Shown one piece after another: positions 16,689-26,158 of a stretch of DNA of 55,764 nucleotides (positions are counted from its first letter, which is position 1; every line of letters starts with the position of its first letter). The DNA lies in assembly GCA_030550175.1 (NCBI GenBank), contig JAUQPW010000022.1, forward strand, positions 1-55,764, read 5' to 3'. The position numbers and the translations under genes are program-made. The DNA is from a bacterium (GTDB lineage Bacteria > Moduliflexota > Moduliflexia > Moduliflexales > JAUQPW01). The notes beneath the pieces were generated by a model, which was not told where the DNA came from, did not search any database, and worked only from the letters and a program-made list of their open reading frames with translations.

Positions 16689-17309
16689 TTACCCTCCCTT
16701 CACCTCGTGTAAAACCCGGAAAGTCAAATTAATCCGCGGCCTGGTAATCCCTGCTTTTTTAGGAATCCGATGCTGCCAGTAATGTTGGGTTGGACCCTGC
16801 ATGAGTAAGAAACTTCCGTGTGTTAATTCCAGTTCAAACCTGATCCCTCGGGTCTTATGCCTGAGCTGAAAAACTCTGGTTGCTCCAAAACTTACAGAAC
16901 CGATGATTGGGTTCTTTCCTAAGATGGATTCATCGTCGCTGTGCCAGCCTACTCCGTCTCTTCCATCTCTATAAAGGTTCACCAGGACATTGGTAAAATG
17001 AACTCCAGCAAGCTCATCGATGCGACTTTTGATGAAAAGAAGGTCAGGAGTCCAATCCAGGGGAATCAACGTCATACCCGAATACTTGTAGATTTTACCC
17101 TCGCCGGTTTCCCCATACCAGGCCTGTAATCGTGGAATCAGAGCTTTCTTCCCGAAGAAAGTTCCTTCTCCTTGTTGCCAGTCTATATGCTTCAGCAAGG
17201 AGTCAAAGAGTCGATCACTCTCTTTCTTTGAAAAGAGAGCTTCGTAATAATGCAACTCGGCTTCGGGTAAGAGGATCGTCTGACCCGGTGTCACACTCTT
17301 TTTCAACAA
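16689..17309 (-). CDS. AlkB-like 2-oxoglutarate/Fe(II) dioxygenase
   Basis: This 206 aa protein has the AlkB-family core: PRLQAWYG, the nucleotide-recognition region YSG..PLDWTPDL, Fe ligands HxD in VGWHSDDE and the distal His in TQHYWQHRIPK, and the 2OG-binding R in RINLTFR. This layout matches ALKBH2/3-type DNA/RNA dealkylases, so direct repair of 1-methyladenine/3-methylcytosine is the likely role. The start is uncertain: the longest frame starts at TTG 17309, with a GTG five codons later, and neither has a clear SD. It ends convergently with the racemase-like gene and follows ssb on the same strand after a repeat-rich 108 bp gap. Confidence 0.8.
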   Translation of the reverse strand: MLKKSVTPGQTILLPEAELHYYEALFSKKESDRLFDSLLKHIDWQQGEGTFFGKKALIPRLQAWYGETGEGKIYKYSGMTLIPLDWTPDLLFIKSRIDELAGVHFTNVLVNLYRDGRDGVGWHSDDESILGKNPIIGSVSFGATRVFQLRHKTRGIRFELELTHGSFLLMQGPTQHYWQHRIPKKAGITRPRINLTFRVLHEVKGG

Positions 17310-17417
17310 ACAGTAAAAAAGTCAGAATAGAGTCAGGAACTCATCCCAACATGGATAACCCGATCAAGGGCAAGGTAGCTTCCCTGTTCATTCTGACTTC
17401 TGGATTCTGACTTCTGG
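17310..17417. repeat. Short inverted GTCAGAAT/ATTCTGAC motif pair between ssb and the AlkB-like gene
   Basis: GTCAGAATAGAGTCAGGA (about 17321-17338) faces CATTCTGACTTCTGGATTCTGACTTCTGG (about 17389-17417). Similar wording (AGTCAGAAGTCAGAAT, TAACTTCTGACTTCTGAC) recurs at about 45650-45666 and 46905-46930. These are dispersed degenerate direct and inverted short repeats. Confidence 0.6.
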
Positions 17418-17900
17418 TCAGAAGGGAATGTCTTCTTCGGTCCCTCCCACCGGAGGTACTTCGGATCCCGATGAGATTCCTGTATTGTATACATCTGCAG
17501 GATGCGGAGGTTCTTCAATCCGAGGTGAGTAGCTATCCCCTCGACCTCCCAGCATGATCATGTCCCGGACGATGATTTCCGTGGTCCACCGCTTAATGCC
17601 ATCTTTATCCTCCCATTCCCGGGTTTGTAAACGACCTTCGATATAAACCCGACTTCCTTTGGATAAATACTCTCCGGCAATCTCGGCGTGCCGATCCCAG
17701 GCTATAACCCGATGCCACTCGGTACGCTCCTGCCATTGACTGGTCTCTTTGTCCTGCCAGGATTCGTTGGTCGCCACGGCCAGGGTCGCAACAGCTGTGC
17801 CGTTCGGGGTATATCGCAACTCCGGGTCTCGTCCCAGTCGACCGATAATTAAGACCTTATTTAAACTTTTTTCAGGTCGTCTTTCACGTTGCTCCATCAT
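17418..17900 (-). CDS. ssb: Single-stranded DNA-binding protein
   Basis: This is the replication and repair SSB, which binds ssDNA as a tetramer. The start is chosen at ATG 17900 (160 aa), because GGAGGG lies 5-7 nt upstream and the OB fold begins soon after ([20 protein letters not shown]). The open frame extends a further 24 codons upstream without family similarity. The OB fold covers about residues 12-120 with [14 protein letters not shown] and [12 protein letters not shown] Pro/Gly/Ser-rich tail ends in the acidic tip EEDIPF used to dock partner proteins such as PriA, which is encoded divergently next door. Confidence 0.95.
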   Translation of the reverse strand: MMEQRERRPEKSLNKVLIIGRLGRDPELRYTPNGTAVATLAVATNESWQDKETSQWQERTEWHRVIAWDRHAEIAGEYLSKGSRVYIEGRLQTREWEDKDGIKRWTTEIIVRDMIMLGGRGDSYSPRIEEPPHPADVYNTGISSGSEVPPVGGTEEDIPF

Positions 17901-18041
17901 AAATGCCCTCCATGTTATAGGGTTGTTGACGTAGAATAAGCTTTCCCAGCATACAAACAACTCCTCTAACACGTCAAGTAGAATTTGGTAAGGTTCCAGT
18001 AACTTTACCTTGCAAAGAATTTCTAAGCCTTCTTATTCAAA

Positions 18042-18070
18042 AGCTTACAGGAAATCGGAAAACTTGTCAA
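18042..18070 (-). promoter_or_regulatory. Predicted ssb promoter
   Basis: Minus strand: perfect TTGACA (18070-18065), 17 bp spacer, TAAGCT (18047-18042). The leader to the ssb ATG is about 135 nt. Confidence 0.4.
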
Positions 18071-18113
18071 GGGAAAAGGAGAATATTAAGCGAAAAACAC
18101 CTGAAGATTTTTA

Positions 18114-18142
18114 TTGATTTTTTCCCTGAACTCGTCTATTAT
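18114..18142 (+). promoter_or_regulatory. Predicted priA promoter
   Basis: TTGATT (18114-18119), 17 bp spacer, TATTAT (18137-18142), about 80 bp before the priA ATG. Confidence 0.45.
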
Positions 18143-18223
18143 TCTTTACCACAATTCCTGGGATAGAATGCTTTCTCAAAAAATTTTCTTGATCTCTATT
18201 CGTCTTTTATTCACCCTTTACAC

Positions 18224-20758
18224 ATGATACCTTATGCCCAAATAGCTATTCCCTTACCGGTTTATCAGACCTTTACCTATAAAATTCCGGAGAGTCTTCA
18301 GGAAGAAATCACCATCGGTAAAAGGGTTCTGGTCCCTTTTGGAAATCGACAGATTACCGGATATGTGGTCAATCTGATTCCTTCTTTAGATCCTAATCTT
18401 ATAGATCTGGCCGGTTTGAAGGAAATTACCGATGTTTTAGATACGGAACCCATTTTGAATCTGAATCTTTTGAAATTAACAGAATGGATGGCCGATTATT
18501 ACCTCTGCTCTTGGGGAGAGGCTATCAAGGCCACCCTCCCTGCCGGATTGGAAAGCTTAGAAGTCTCCATTGTCAGACTTAACCTCTCAGGAGAACAGCC
18601 CGATCGATCCTCATCTTTAGCCCAGGAAGGGATAACCCCTGCACAACGTAAACTCCTGGAATTCCTTCAAAGGGAAGAAGAGATTCCTTTACCCAGGCTG
18701 AAGAAAAAACTGGGCAAAAAGGGTCTTTACTCTACCCTCCATGCTCTGGAAAAGCGCGGGCTTATTGAGATAGAGCGTGTTATCCAAACCAAAATTAAAC
18801 CTAAGGTTGCCAGATATGTACGACTTCTTCAAGAGCCTTCCCAGATAGCAGAATCCGTGAACGCTTTAAAGACCCGGGCTCCTCATCAAGCTGCAGTACT
18901 GACCTTTTTAATGAAAATATACCCCCAGGATATTGCTTTAACCGAGTTAGGAGATAAACTGGGATTCGAGCCTTACCAGGTTGTGAAGTCTTTAGAGAAA
19001 ACCGGTTGGGTTGCTGCCTATTCTAAGGAGGTTTACCGGGATCCCTTTGAGCATATTTCCTATCAGAAAACACAACCCCTTTCCCTGGTAGAACCCCAGG
19101 CTAGGGCTCTAGAGATGATCAAATCCGAAATTGATTCTGGAAGGTTTTCGACTATTTTGTTGCATGGGGTTACCGGCAGCGGCAAAACGGAAGTTTATTT
19201 GCAGGCTATCGAGTATCTGCTCACTAAAAATCTGTCCCCGAGTTCCGGAACGCAAAAAGAAAAACAAGATTCTCAAGGGGGGTTCTCCAGGAAACAGGCT
19301 ATCTTTCTGGTTCCAGAAATCTCTTTGACCCCGCTTTTAGTCAATCGGTTTTTATCCCGTTTTGGGGATCGTATCGCGATTCTACATAGTCGCCTCTCTG
19401 CAGGGGAGCGGGTTGATCAATGGCAAAGAATCCGAAAAGGGGAGATCGATATTGTCCTGGGAGCCCGATCGGCCATTTTTGCGCCGGTTCCCAAACTCGG
19501 GTTGGTGATTGTCGATGAAGAACATGATCCTTCTTACAAGCAAGACTCTGTTCCGCGTTATAATGGACGAGATGTAGCCATCATGCGGGCCAAGATTGAA
19601 AATGCTCCCGCCATCCTGGGAAGTGCCACTCCTTCCCTGGAAAGTTTCTACAATGCCCAACAAGGTAAATACAAAATCATCAGTTTGACCGAACGGATCG
19701 ATCGGCGAGAACTTCCACGGGTTTATATCCTGGACATGAGAAAAGCTCCCCAGGAATCCACCCGGATCTTTTCCTCTGAGCTGGAGCAGGCGATTGAATC
19801 CCGCTTAAAACGAAAGGAACAAACTCTGCTCTTCTTGAACCGACGGGGATTTGCCACCTTCTTCCTGTGTCGAGAATGTGGATTTGTTTATTATTGTCCC
19901 CGTTGTAGTGTTACGTTAACTTACCATATTCCCATCGAGCGGTTACTCTGTCACTACTGCGATTTCTCCAAGGTAGCTCCCAGAGTATGTCCGGCATGTT
20001 CCGGCTCAGAAGTAGGCTACTATGGGGTAGGAACCCAGAAGGTGGAAAAAGAGGTTCGACTCCTCTTTCCCCAGGCGCGGGTGGCTCGCATGGATCGAGA
20101 TACCATGACCCAAAAGGAATCCCATCGCGATGTTTTAACCCGGTTTGAGAATAGGGAGATTGACATCCTCATCGGAACCCAAATGATTGCCAAAGGCCAT
20201 GATTTCCCTTATGTAACACTGGTTGGAATTATCTCGGCCGAAACGATGCTACATCTCCCCGATTTTCGTGCCAGTGAGCGAACTTTTCAATTATTGACCC
20301 AGGTGGCAGGCCGCGCCGGACGTGGATCCCTTCCCGGAGAGGTTCTCATTCAAACCTTTACCCCTTCTCATTACGCCATTCTCACCGCACAAACCCATGA
20401 CTATCTCAAGTTTTATGAAAAAGAGATCCACTTCCGTCAACAATTGAGATATCCCCCCTTCTCCCGGGTCGTCAATATCATCCTCCAGGGGACAGATAAA
20501 GATTTTACCGAAATCCTGGCTAAAAAATTGGCCGGACACCTCCGAATTCAAAAGCCTGAAGAGGTCATCCTCCTGGGTCCTACGGCAGCAGCTCTGGCTA
20601 AATTAAAGGGAAGATATCGATATCAGATTTTGCTAAAAAGTCCCAGCTCGGGAACCCTACGGACTTTTGTAGGCGAAGGGATCGAAACCTTTCGTAAGGT
20701 GGAATCTATCAAAGATGTACGTATAACCGTCGATGTGGACCCGGTGAATTTAATGTAA
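18224..20758 (+). CDS. priA: Primosomal protein N' (replication restart helicase PriA)
   Basis: This 844 aa 3'-5' helicase reloads the replisome at collapsed forks. The N-terminal 3'-DNA-binding domain (about 1-105: IAIPLPVYQTFTYKIP, VLVPFGNRQITGYVV) is followed by a winged-helix region (about 140-260). Helicase motif I is GVTGSGKTEVYL (about 318-325) and motif II is VDEEHDPSY (about 430). The zinc module has eight cysteines: CRECG, YYCPRC, LCHYC, VCPAC. C-terminal helicase motifs are GTQMIAKGHDF and QVAGRAGR. It is slightly longer than E. coli PriA because of insertions near residues 110-140 and 335-350. The ATG at 18224 has no strong SD. It is divergent from ssb, whose product's acidic tail is a PriA partner in known systems. 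Confidence 0.97.
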   Translation: MIPYAQIAIPLPVYQTFTYKIPESLQEEITIGKRVLVPFGNRQITGYVVNLIPSLDPNLIDLAGLKEITDVLDTEPILNLNLLKLTEWMADYYLCSWGEAIKATLPAGLESLEVSIVRLNLSGEQPDRSSSLAQEGITPAQRKLLEFLQREEEIPLPRLKKKLGKKGLYSTLHALEKRGLIEIERVIQTKIKPKVARYVRLLQEPSQIAESVNALKTRAPHQAAVLTFLMKIYPQDIALTELGDKLGFEPYQVVKSLEKTGWVAAYSKEVYRDPFEHISYQKTQPLSLVEPQARALEMIKSEIDSGRFSTILLHGVTGSGKTEVYLQAIEYLLTKNLSPSSGTQKEKQDSQGGFSRKQAIFLVPEISLTPLLVNRFLSRFGDRIAILHSRLSAGERVDQWQRIRKGEIDIVLGARSAIFAPVPKLGLVIVDEEHDPSYKQDSVPRYNGRDVAIMRAKIENAPAILGSATPSLESFYNAQQGKYKIISLTERIDRRELPRVYILDMRKAPQESTRIFSSELEQAIESRLKRKEQTLLFLNRRGFATFFLCRECGFVYYCPRCSVTLTYHIPIERLLCHYCDFSKVAPRVCPACSGSEVGYYGVGTQKVEKEVRLLFPQARVARMDRDTMTQKESHRDVLTRFENREIDILIGTQMIAKGHDFPYVTLVGIISAETMLHLPDFRASERTFQLLTQVAGRAGRGSLPGEVLIQTFTPSHYAILTAQTHDYLKFYEKEIHFRQQLRYPPFSRVVNIILQGTDKDFTEILAKKLAGHLRIQKPEEVILLGPTAAALAKLKGRYRYQILLKSPSSGTLRTFVGEGIETFRKVESIKDVRITVDVDPVNLM

Positions 20759-20821
20759 AGTCCATGGGGAAAAGCTAAAAGTGAAAATCTCCCCTCGGCA
20801 AAGCCGGACAGGTATTCTACT

Positions 20822-22015
20822 CTATAAAAAAATCCCTCTAAAAAACTGAAGTAACGCGACCCCAAGAATTCCTGTGGAAAGAACCCGGATGGTTTTATAT
20901 CCCAATTTCCACTGGTTCAAATAAGAAACAGCAGGAACTAAAAAGAGAAGAACGAGGATCTGTCCTATGCCGGTTCCAATATAAAAAGCAAGCAAAGAAG
21001 CAAACCGATCCGATGGAGACCGATCCAAAGCTACGAAAGTCTGGGCAAAATAAAATCCATATACAGAGCCAAAGATCCCCGCCAGAATCCATCGACGGAG
21101 AGCAGGCTTTATAGATAAATTTTCAAGGGCCAAATACGCCACCCCGAAGTAGAGGAGAGAGTTTATAAATTTGGGAGTTAGATTTAAAAACAAAAGATTT
21201 TCCAGAAAGAAGGCCAGCGTGTAAGACAGGGTAAAAGCGAGGAGGGTTTTAAAAGCCTCTTTTAAGATTCCGACCGGCAGAAACAAGATCAGAAGAAATA
21301 AAAGGATATTCCCTCCCGTTAATAGGCTTTGGATTCCTGACCGGATCTTCTCTTTAATACGAGTAAACCGATCTTCTTGAGGGATTTCCCCCAATATCCC
21401 TCCTTCTTCCCAGTTGTAATATTTATCCGGCGTAAAAAGGAATTGACGGGTCTCACCCCTGAAAGTCATTTTGGCCAGATTCTGGTGATAGAGTTCGGGG
21501 ACATCTTCCAGGATTTTACAGGACATGGTGAAGTTATCAATGGGTTTTTTGCAGGTAAAGACCATATCGATATAGATAAAAATGGGATCCTCTTCCAGAG
21601 GATGGAGGCGCTGAAGGGTCAAACTACAAGCCGATCCGCGATTCAGGATTTTAATCTTCTCTCTCAGGTAAGCAACGGCCCTATCCAGGTTTTCATTAAG
21701 TTTGTCCGGTTCCACCTGAATTGCCATCAAAAACTGAGTCGCAGGGACTTTTAATCGGTAGAACACCTTATCCTGTTCAATGGTCAGATAGGAATAACTG
21801 GTGCTGTAGGTATGGGCGATTACGGGAAGAGAAAGGTTAAGCAATAGAAAAAGGAAGAGAAGAAGAGAAACAGAGTAAGGGAATGGAGAATGAGGGTGCG
21901 GGGGTATGGAGGAATGGGAGTGTGGAAGTAAGGAAGTATAGGGGTGTGGGAGTGTGGGGGTATGAGGATAGGGAAATTTACTCCCATACTCTTTCCTACT
22001 CCCATACTCCCACAC
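20822..22015 (-). CDS. HupE/UreJ-like membrane protein with repeat-encoded N-terminus
   Basis: From about residue 58 onward this is a clear exported protein: signal peptide (VSLLLFLFLLLNLSLPVIAH), a periplasmic beta-domain of about 170 residues (TYSTSYSYLTIEQDKVFYRL, FTMSCKILEDVPELY, GETRQFLFTPDKYY), then six to seven membrane helices with GSVYGFYFAQTF. This fits the HupE/UreJ type 2 family (putative metal transport, function unproven). No start codon exists close to the signal peptide. Translation has to begin inside the GTGTGGGAGTATGGG array. GTG 22015, 5 nt after AGGAGG (22026-22021), is best and adds about 55 residues of His/Pro-rich sequence (HTPTLPHPY, PPHPHSP). The tandem isochorismatase gene ends 15 bp upstream. 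The periplasmic half is a paralogue of the gene at 43942. Confidence 0.65.
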   Translation of the reverse strand: MWEYGSRKEYGSKFPYPHTPTLPHPYTSLLPHSHSSIPPHPHSPFPYSVSLLLFLFLLLNLSLPVIAHTYSTSYSYLTIEQDKVFYRLKVPATQFLMAIQVEPDKLNENLDRAVAYLREKIKILNRGSACSLTLQRLHPLEEDPIFIYIDMVFTCKKPIDNFTMSCKILEDVPELYHQNLAKMTFRGETRQFLFTPDKYYNWEEGGILGEIPQEDRFTRIKEKIRSGIQSLLTGGNILLFLLILFLPVGILKEAFKTLLAFTLSYTLAFFLENLLFLNLTPKFINSLLYFGVAYLALENLSIKPALRRWILAGIFGSVYGFYFAQTFVALDRSPSDRFASLLAFYIGTGIGQILVLLFLVPAVSYLNQWKLGYKTIRVLSTGILGVALLQFFRGIFL

Positions 22016-22020
22016 TCCCA
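21893..22020. repeat. G-rich/C-rich inverted array overlapping a coding start
   Basis: The plus strand reads GTGCGGGGGTATGG.., GGGAGTGTGG.., GGGGTGTGGGAGTGTGGGGG up to about 21975. A short AT-rich centre (GGGAAATTTACTCCC) follows, then CCCATACTCC, CCTACTCCCATACTCCCACACTCCC to 22020. It has the same unit and arm order as the array at 97-283. Here it is translated on the minus strand as the N-terminal extension of the HupE-like protein. Confidence 0.88.
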
Positions 22021-22030
22021 CCTCCTAAGA

Positions 22031-23287
22031 TTACTTGAATTGAATATTTCCCGAATCAACTATGGTCCCATTATATAGAAAGGACATCTGCCGTAGGGAC
22101 AGATCCATATCAAAGGGTGTTAAGGCCGATATTCCGTCTCGGGCTACAATGAGGTTATAGCCGTGTAGTCTGGCCTTTCCGGCAGTATGCAAGACACAGA
22201 TGTTGGCAACTGTGCCGGTAATTACGACATTTTGAATCCCGTTCTGTCGGAGGAGCAGATCCATATCGGTACCGTAGAAGGCATCGTAGGTTCGTTTTTT
22301 AATAAAATAGTCTTTATCGGAGGGTTCAAAATCTGCGATCACCTGAGCGCCTTCGGTTCCCTGGATGGTATGAGGAGGCCAGATTTTGAATTCGGGATCA
22401 TCCTTTCGGTGCCAGTCCTGGGTAAAAACAACTAGGGTACCCGACGATCTTGCTTTCTTCAAGAGATTTTTGATAGGTTCAATGGTTTCCTTAGTTGCAG
22501 GTACGTATAGGGCACCTCCTTCCCGGGCGAAATCATTCTGCATGTCTACCACAATGACGGCCGTTTTGTCTTTTGGAAGTTCTACATTGGAGACTATTTT
22601 TAACTCAGGAAGTTTGGCATTGAATTCGACTTTGATCTCCTGGGGATCAGGATCAAAGGCATGGTCTGCCGTCGTAATTTTACCCTTATAGAGGAAGGAG
22701 ACTTCCCGGAGGGTCGCTTGCTGATCAAAATCTGTAAGGGGAGCAATGGCATCATGGGGCAGAACGACCTCGTAGCCTCGCAAAGCCGCATCCCCGGCCG
22801 TGTTCAAAACACAAATATTCGATACGGTTCCGGTTATAACAACCCGTTTAACTCCCAACTGGCGCAGGAGCATGTCCAGATCCGTTTCAAAGAAGGCATT
22901 ATAGGTTCGTTTCTTAACCGTATAATCCTTATCGGTAGGTGCAATTTCTGCGATAACTTCTGCTCCCTGGGTTCCTTGAATGGTATGGGGCGGCCAGATC
23001 TTAAACTCTACATCGTCCGGGCGATGCCAGTCTTGGGTATAAATAATGGGAATCCCCTTCTCACGGGCTTTAGCAATTAATTGTTTCAGTTTGGGTTTGA
23101 TCTGCTCTGTAGAAGGTACATATAAAGCCCCGCCTTCCTTTGCAAAGTCATTCTGCATATCCACAATGATCAGGGCCGTTTTCTTTTGGGCCTCTTGGGT
23201 AAGGACCCAGGAACTCATTATCCCTATTGCCAGGATGGCGAGTAGAGACCAGCGTATAAACTTAAAGCTTTTAGTTGTTTGAACCAT
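22031..23287 (-). CDS. Exported tandem isochorismatase-fold (nicotinamidase-like) cysteine hydrolase
   Basis: This 418 aa protein has an N-terminal signal or anchor segment (about residues 12-30, WSLLAILAIGIMSSWVL) and two nearly identical cysteine-hydrolase domains (about 36-225 and 240-416). Each has the catalytic Asp in IVDMQNDFA, a metal-site QDWHRxDD as in nicotinamidases, the Lys in VKKRTYNAF / IKKRTYDAF, and the nucleophile Cys in TVSNICVLNTAG / TVANICVLHTAG. Both sites look intact. The likely reaction is hydrolysis of an amide such as nicotinamide, but in the periplasm. The start is ATG 23287 with AGGAGGAAC just upstream. A perfect consensus promoter lies about 70 bp before it. The HupE-like gene follows. 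Confidence 0.85.
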   Translation of the reverse strand: MVQTTKSFKFIRWSLLAILAIGIMSSWVLTQEAQKKTALIIVDMQNDFAKEGGALYVPSTEQIKPKLKQLIAKAREKGIPIIYTQDWHRPDDVEFKIWPPHTIQGTQGAEVIAEIAPTDKDYTVKKRTYNAFFETDLDMLLRQLGVKRVVITGTVSNICVLNTAGDAALRGYEVVLPHDAIAPLTDFDQQATLREVSFLYKGKITTADHAFDPDPQEIKVEFNAKLPELKIVSNVELPKDKTAVIVVDMQNDFAREGGALYVPATKETIEPIKNLLKKARSSGTLVVFTQDWHRKDDPEFKIWPPHTIQGTEGAQVIADFEPSDKDYFIKKRTYDAFYGTDMDLLLRQNGIQNVVITGTVANICVLHTAGKARLHGYNLIVARDGISALTPFDMDLSLRQMSFLYNGTIVDSGNIQFK

Positions 23288-23356
23288 GCAAGTTCCTCCT
23301 CTATCCTTGGGGTTGTTATTTGGGGTTATTTACTTATAACCTGATGACCTGTTTTA

Positions 23357-23385
23357 ATTATAAATTCGGGAGTTCGAGATGTCAA
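23357..23385 (-). promoter_or_regulatory. Perfect consensus sigma70 promoter for the tandem hydrolase operon
   Basis: Minus strand: TTGACA (23385-23380), exactly 17 bp, TATAAT (23362-23357). All 12 consensus bases match, which predicts strong constitutive expression of the hydrolase and HupE-like pair. Confidence 0.75.
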
Positions 23386-23554
23386 ATGGAAATTCATCGG
23401 GTCAGGCTCTTGCATGTCACTCAATTTTTGGGTATCATTTAAGTATTCGGTAAAATGATTTTAATTGAGTAATGAAAATTGAAGGCAATAAGGATAAATG
23501 AACGATGGACGATGGATGATCCTTCTTTCATTCATCCCTTATCGTTTAAGGATC

Positions 23555-25597
23555 ATGATGAACCCTGCATCAACCTCCCTATCTACCCAGACTACGGACC
23601 TGTCACGGCTACGTCGATTAACCGCCAATGCTATTCGGGTATTGGCTATGGATAGTGTCCAAAAAGCAAATTCTGGGCATCCGGGTATGCCTATGGGCAT
23701 GGCCGATGCTGCCGTTGTTCTCTGGACCCAGTTCCTCTCCCATAACCCCAAAGATCCCTCCTGGCCCAATCGGGACCGTTTTGTTCTTTCTGCAGGCCAT
23801 GGCTCCATGCTCCTTTACAGTCTCCTTCATCTCACCGGTTATGATCTTCCCCTCCAGCAGCTCCAGGCCTTTCGTCAATGGGGGAGTCGGACTCCGGGTC
23901 ATCCCGAATACGGCCTCACGCCCGGTGTTGAAGCCACAACCGGTCCCCTTGGACAAGGGATTACCAATGCCGTGGGAATGGCCATTGCAGAACGTTGGCT
24001 TGCCAACCGGTTCAATCGGCCCGGTTTCAATATTGTGGATCACTATACCTATGTCATTGCCAGTGACGGGGATATGATGGAAGGGATTTCCCATGAGGCC
24101 GGATCTTTAGCCGGGCATCTGGGTTTAGGGAAGCTGATCGTACTATACGACGATAACGGCATCAGTATCGATGGACCCACCTGGCTGGCTTTTAGTGAAG
24201 ATGTGCTGGCTCGATTTGCCGCTTATGGCTGGCATACGCAACAGGTGGATGGACATGATCCGGCTGCGGTGGAAATGGCCCTATATGCGGCTCAAGCCGA
24301 GAAGAAACGTCCGTCCTTAATTGCCTGTAAGACCCACATCGGCTTTGGAAGTCCCCACAAACAGGATACCAATAAAGCCCATGGAGAGCCGTTAGGTGCA
24401 GACGAAGTCCGTTTGACCAAGCAACGTTTAGGCTGGCCCACAGATCCACCGTTCTATGTCCCTCCGGAAGTTTACGAATTCATGCGAGAAACCGGTGCTG
24501 CCGGGGCGGCTAAACAAGCCCAATGGGAAGCTCTGTTTGCTCGTTATGCAGAGACTTATCCGGATTTGGCCAAGGCTTTTCAAAGTTTCATGAGCAGGGA
24601 ACTACCTGCCGATTGGGACCGTGACCTGCCAACCTTTCCCCTGGATAAACCCCTTGCGACTCGAGCCGCTTCGGGGGCCGTCCTCAATGCCATTGCACCC
24701 CGAATTCCAAATTTACTGGGTGGCTCGGCAGATTTAACCCCTTCCAACAACACCTTACCCAAAGGGGAGAAGTTCTTAACCCGAGACGATTTCTCAGGAC
24801 GATATATTCACTTTGGAATAAGAGAGCATGGAATGGGAGGAATTCTCAACGGACTGACTTTACACGGAGGGATTCGACCCTATGGCGGAACCTTTCTGGT
24901 CTTCTCGGATTATATGCGACCAGCGATTCGGCTGGCAGCTTTAAGTGAATTACCGGTGATATTTGTTTTTACCCATGACAGTGTGGGATTGGGAGAAGAT
25001 GGACCGACCCACCAACCCATTGAACATTTGACGAGTTTGCGGGCGATTCCAAACCTAGTGGTATTTCGACCGGCAGATGCGACCGAAACGGTGGAAGCCT
25101 GGCGTGTAGCCCTTACTCGTCAACAGGGGCCGACAGCCCTGATTTTAACTCGACAGGGTATTCCGGTGTTGGATCGAAGTCGGTATGCCCCGGCCTCGGA
25201 AGCCAGAAAGGGAGGATATATTCTGGTAGATGCAAAAGATATAGACGTGATCTTAATAGGAACGGGGTCTGAAGTGCATTTAGCACTGGAAGCCAGGGAG
25301 TTACTGGCCGAACAAGGAATACAGGCTCGGGTAGTGTCCATGCCGAGTTGGGAGTTGTTTGAAGCCCAACCGGTAGAATATCGACAGACCGTATTACCTC
25401 CCCAAATTCAGGCCCGGGTAGCCGTGGAGGCGGGAGCTACCCTGGCATGGAGCCGATATGTGGGATTAAAAGGAGAGGTGATAGGGTTAGATCGCTTTGG
25501 GGCCTCGGCACCTTACCCCATAATTTATGAACGATTAGGATTAACGGCTAAAAATGTCGCCGAGGCTGCCCGGCGGGTTTTATCCAGGGTTAAATAA
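23555..25597 (+). CDS. tkt: Transketolase
   Basis: This is the ThDP-dependent ketol transfer enzyme of the pentose-phosphate or Calvin cycle. The start is placed at ATG 23555 (or ATG 23558), after TTTAAGGATC. The open frame reaches back to 23498, but that part is a short repeat (ACGATGGACGATGG) and unlike the family. The length of about 680 aa is normal. Visible are [19 protein letters not shown], the ThDP/Mg site [20 protein letters not shown] with the downstream Asn in DDNGISIDG, the pyrimidine domain [20 protein letters not shown], and [20 protein letters not shown]. No other pentose-phosphate or Calvin-cycle gene is adjacent, so its pathway context is open. It is divergent from the tandem hydrolase gene. 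Confidence 0.96.
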   Translation: MMNPASTSLSTQTTDLSRLRRLTANAIRVLAMDSVQKANSGHPGMPMGMADAAVVLWTQFLSHNPKDPSWPNRDRFVLSAGHGSMLLYSLLHLTGYDLPLQQLQAFRQWGSRTPGHPEYGLTPGVEATTGPLGQGITNAVGMAIAERWLANRFNRPGFNIVDHYTYVIASDGDMMEGISHEAGSLAGHLGLGKLIVLYDDNGISIDGPTWLAFSEDVLARFAAYGWHTQQVDGHDPAAVEMALYAAQAEKKRPSLIACKTHIGFGSPHKQDTNKAHGEPLGADEVRLTKQRLGWPTDPPFYVPPEVYEFMRETGAAGAAKQAQWEALFARYAETYPDLAKAFQSFMSRELPADWDRDLPTFPLDKPLATRAASGAVLNAIAPRIPNLLGGSADLTPSNNTLPKGEKFLTRDDFSGRYIHFGIREHGMGGILNGLTLHGGIRPYGGTFLVFSDYMRPAIRLAALSELPVIFVFTHDSVGLGEDGPTHQPIEHLTSLRAIPNLVVFRPADATETVEAWRVALTRQQGPTALILTRQGIPVLDRSRYAPASEARKGGYILVDAKDIDVILIGTGSEVHLALEARELLAEQGIQARVVSMPSWELFEAQPVEYRQTVLPPQIQARVAVEAGATLAWSRYVGLKGEVIGLDRFGASAPYPIIYERLGLTAKNVAEAARRVLSRVK

Positions 25598-25717
25598 AGA
25601 GCGGAAAAAAGGAGTAGGTTTCAAAGACCCGGTGCGTTGCAGCAAACCTTAACCCCATAGTTTTTTAGACCTGTAACTTTGATTATCTCGTCTTATCTGA
25701 AAGAAAGGAAATCTACC

Positions 25718-26158
25718 ATGAAGTGGGTCACCCGTAAGCACATCCGGGTAAACCGGGTAGCCACAGCCTGGCTCATCCGACGGTTCGTGGACAGGGAGGC
25801 TGAGTTTATTTTTGTTGAACCCGATGAGGTCGTAGAAGTAGAGCGCTCTCAAGGGGCGATTGGGTTTGATGCTCCCGGGGCGCGTTATGCCCATGACCGA
25901 GGCCTTACTTCCTTTGAACAGATTATCCAGGACTATTCCCTGACAGACCCTGCACTCATCGAGTTAGCTCATATCGTCCATGCTGCGGATATCCCAGGAG
26001 CCCTCAATGAAGCTCCAGAAGGAGCAGGGTTATGTGCTATCAGTCATGGGTTTCCCCTTGTAACCAAGGATGATTATGAAACATTGGAGAAAGGATTTTT
26101 CCTCTACGACTCACTATATGCTTACCTAAAAGCCCGGAAGGAAGGCCAACTCAAATAG
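25718..26158 (+). CDS. Chromate-resistance ChrB C-terminal domain protein
   Basis: This is a 146 aa protein. The start is ATG 25718 after AAAGGA; the open frame begins 13 codons earlier without an SD. The sequence WVTRKHIRVNRVATAWLIRR, EAEFIFVEPDEV, FDAPGARYAHD and FEQIIQDYSL matches the ChrB C-terminal domain, which occurs both fused to ChrB regulators and as a stand-alone protein. The N-terminal ChrB regulatory domain is absent, so this is the stand-alone form. No ChrA chromate transporter is in the window. It heads a plus-strand group with a two-component system and exported proteins, so a role in metal or oxidative response is possible but not shown. Confidence 0.75.
   Translation: MKWVTRKHIRVNRVATAWLIRRFVDREAEFIFVEPDEVVEVERSQGAIGFDAPGARYAHDRGLTSFEQIIQDYSLTDPALIELAHIVHAADIPGALNEAPEGAGLCAISHGFPLVTKDDYETLEKGFFLYDSLYAYLKARKEGQLK

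Larger units (their letters stand above)
17901..18223. other. Divergent ssb/priA intergenic region
   Basis: This gap holds two predicted promoters (listed separately) facing away from each other, and no gene. The upstream open extension of ssb (17901-17972) is not considered coding. Confidence 0.5.
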
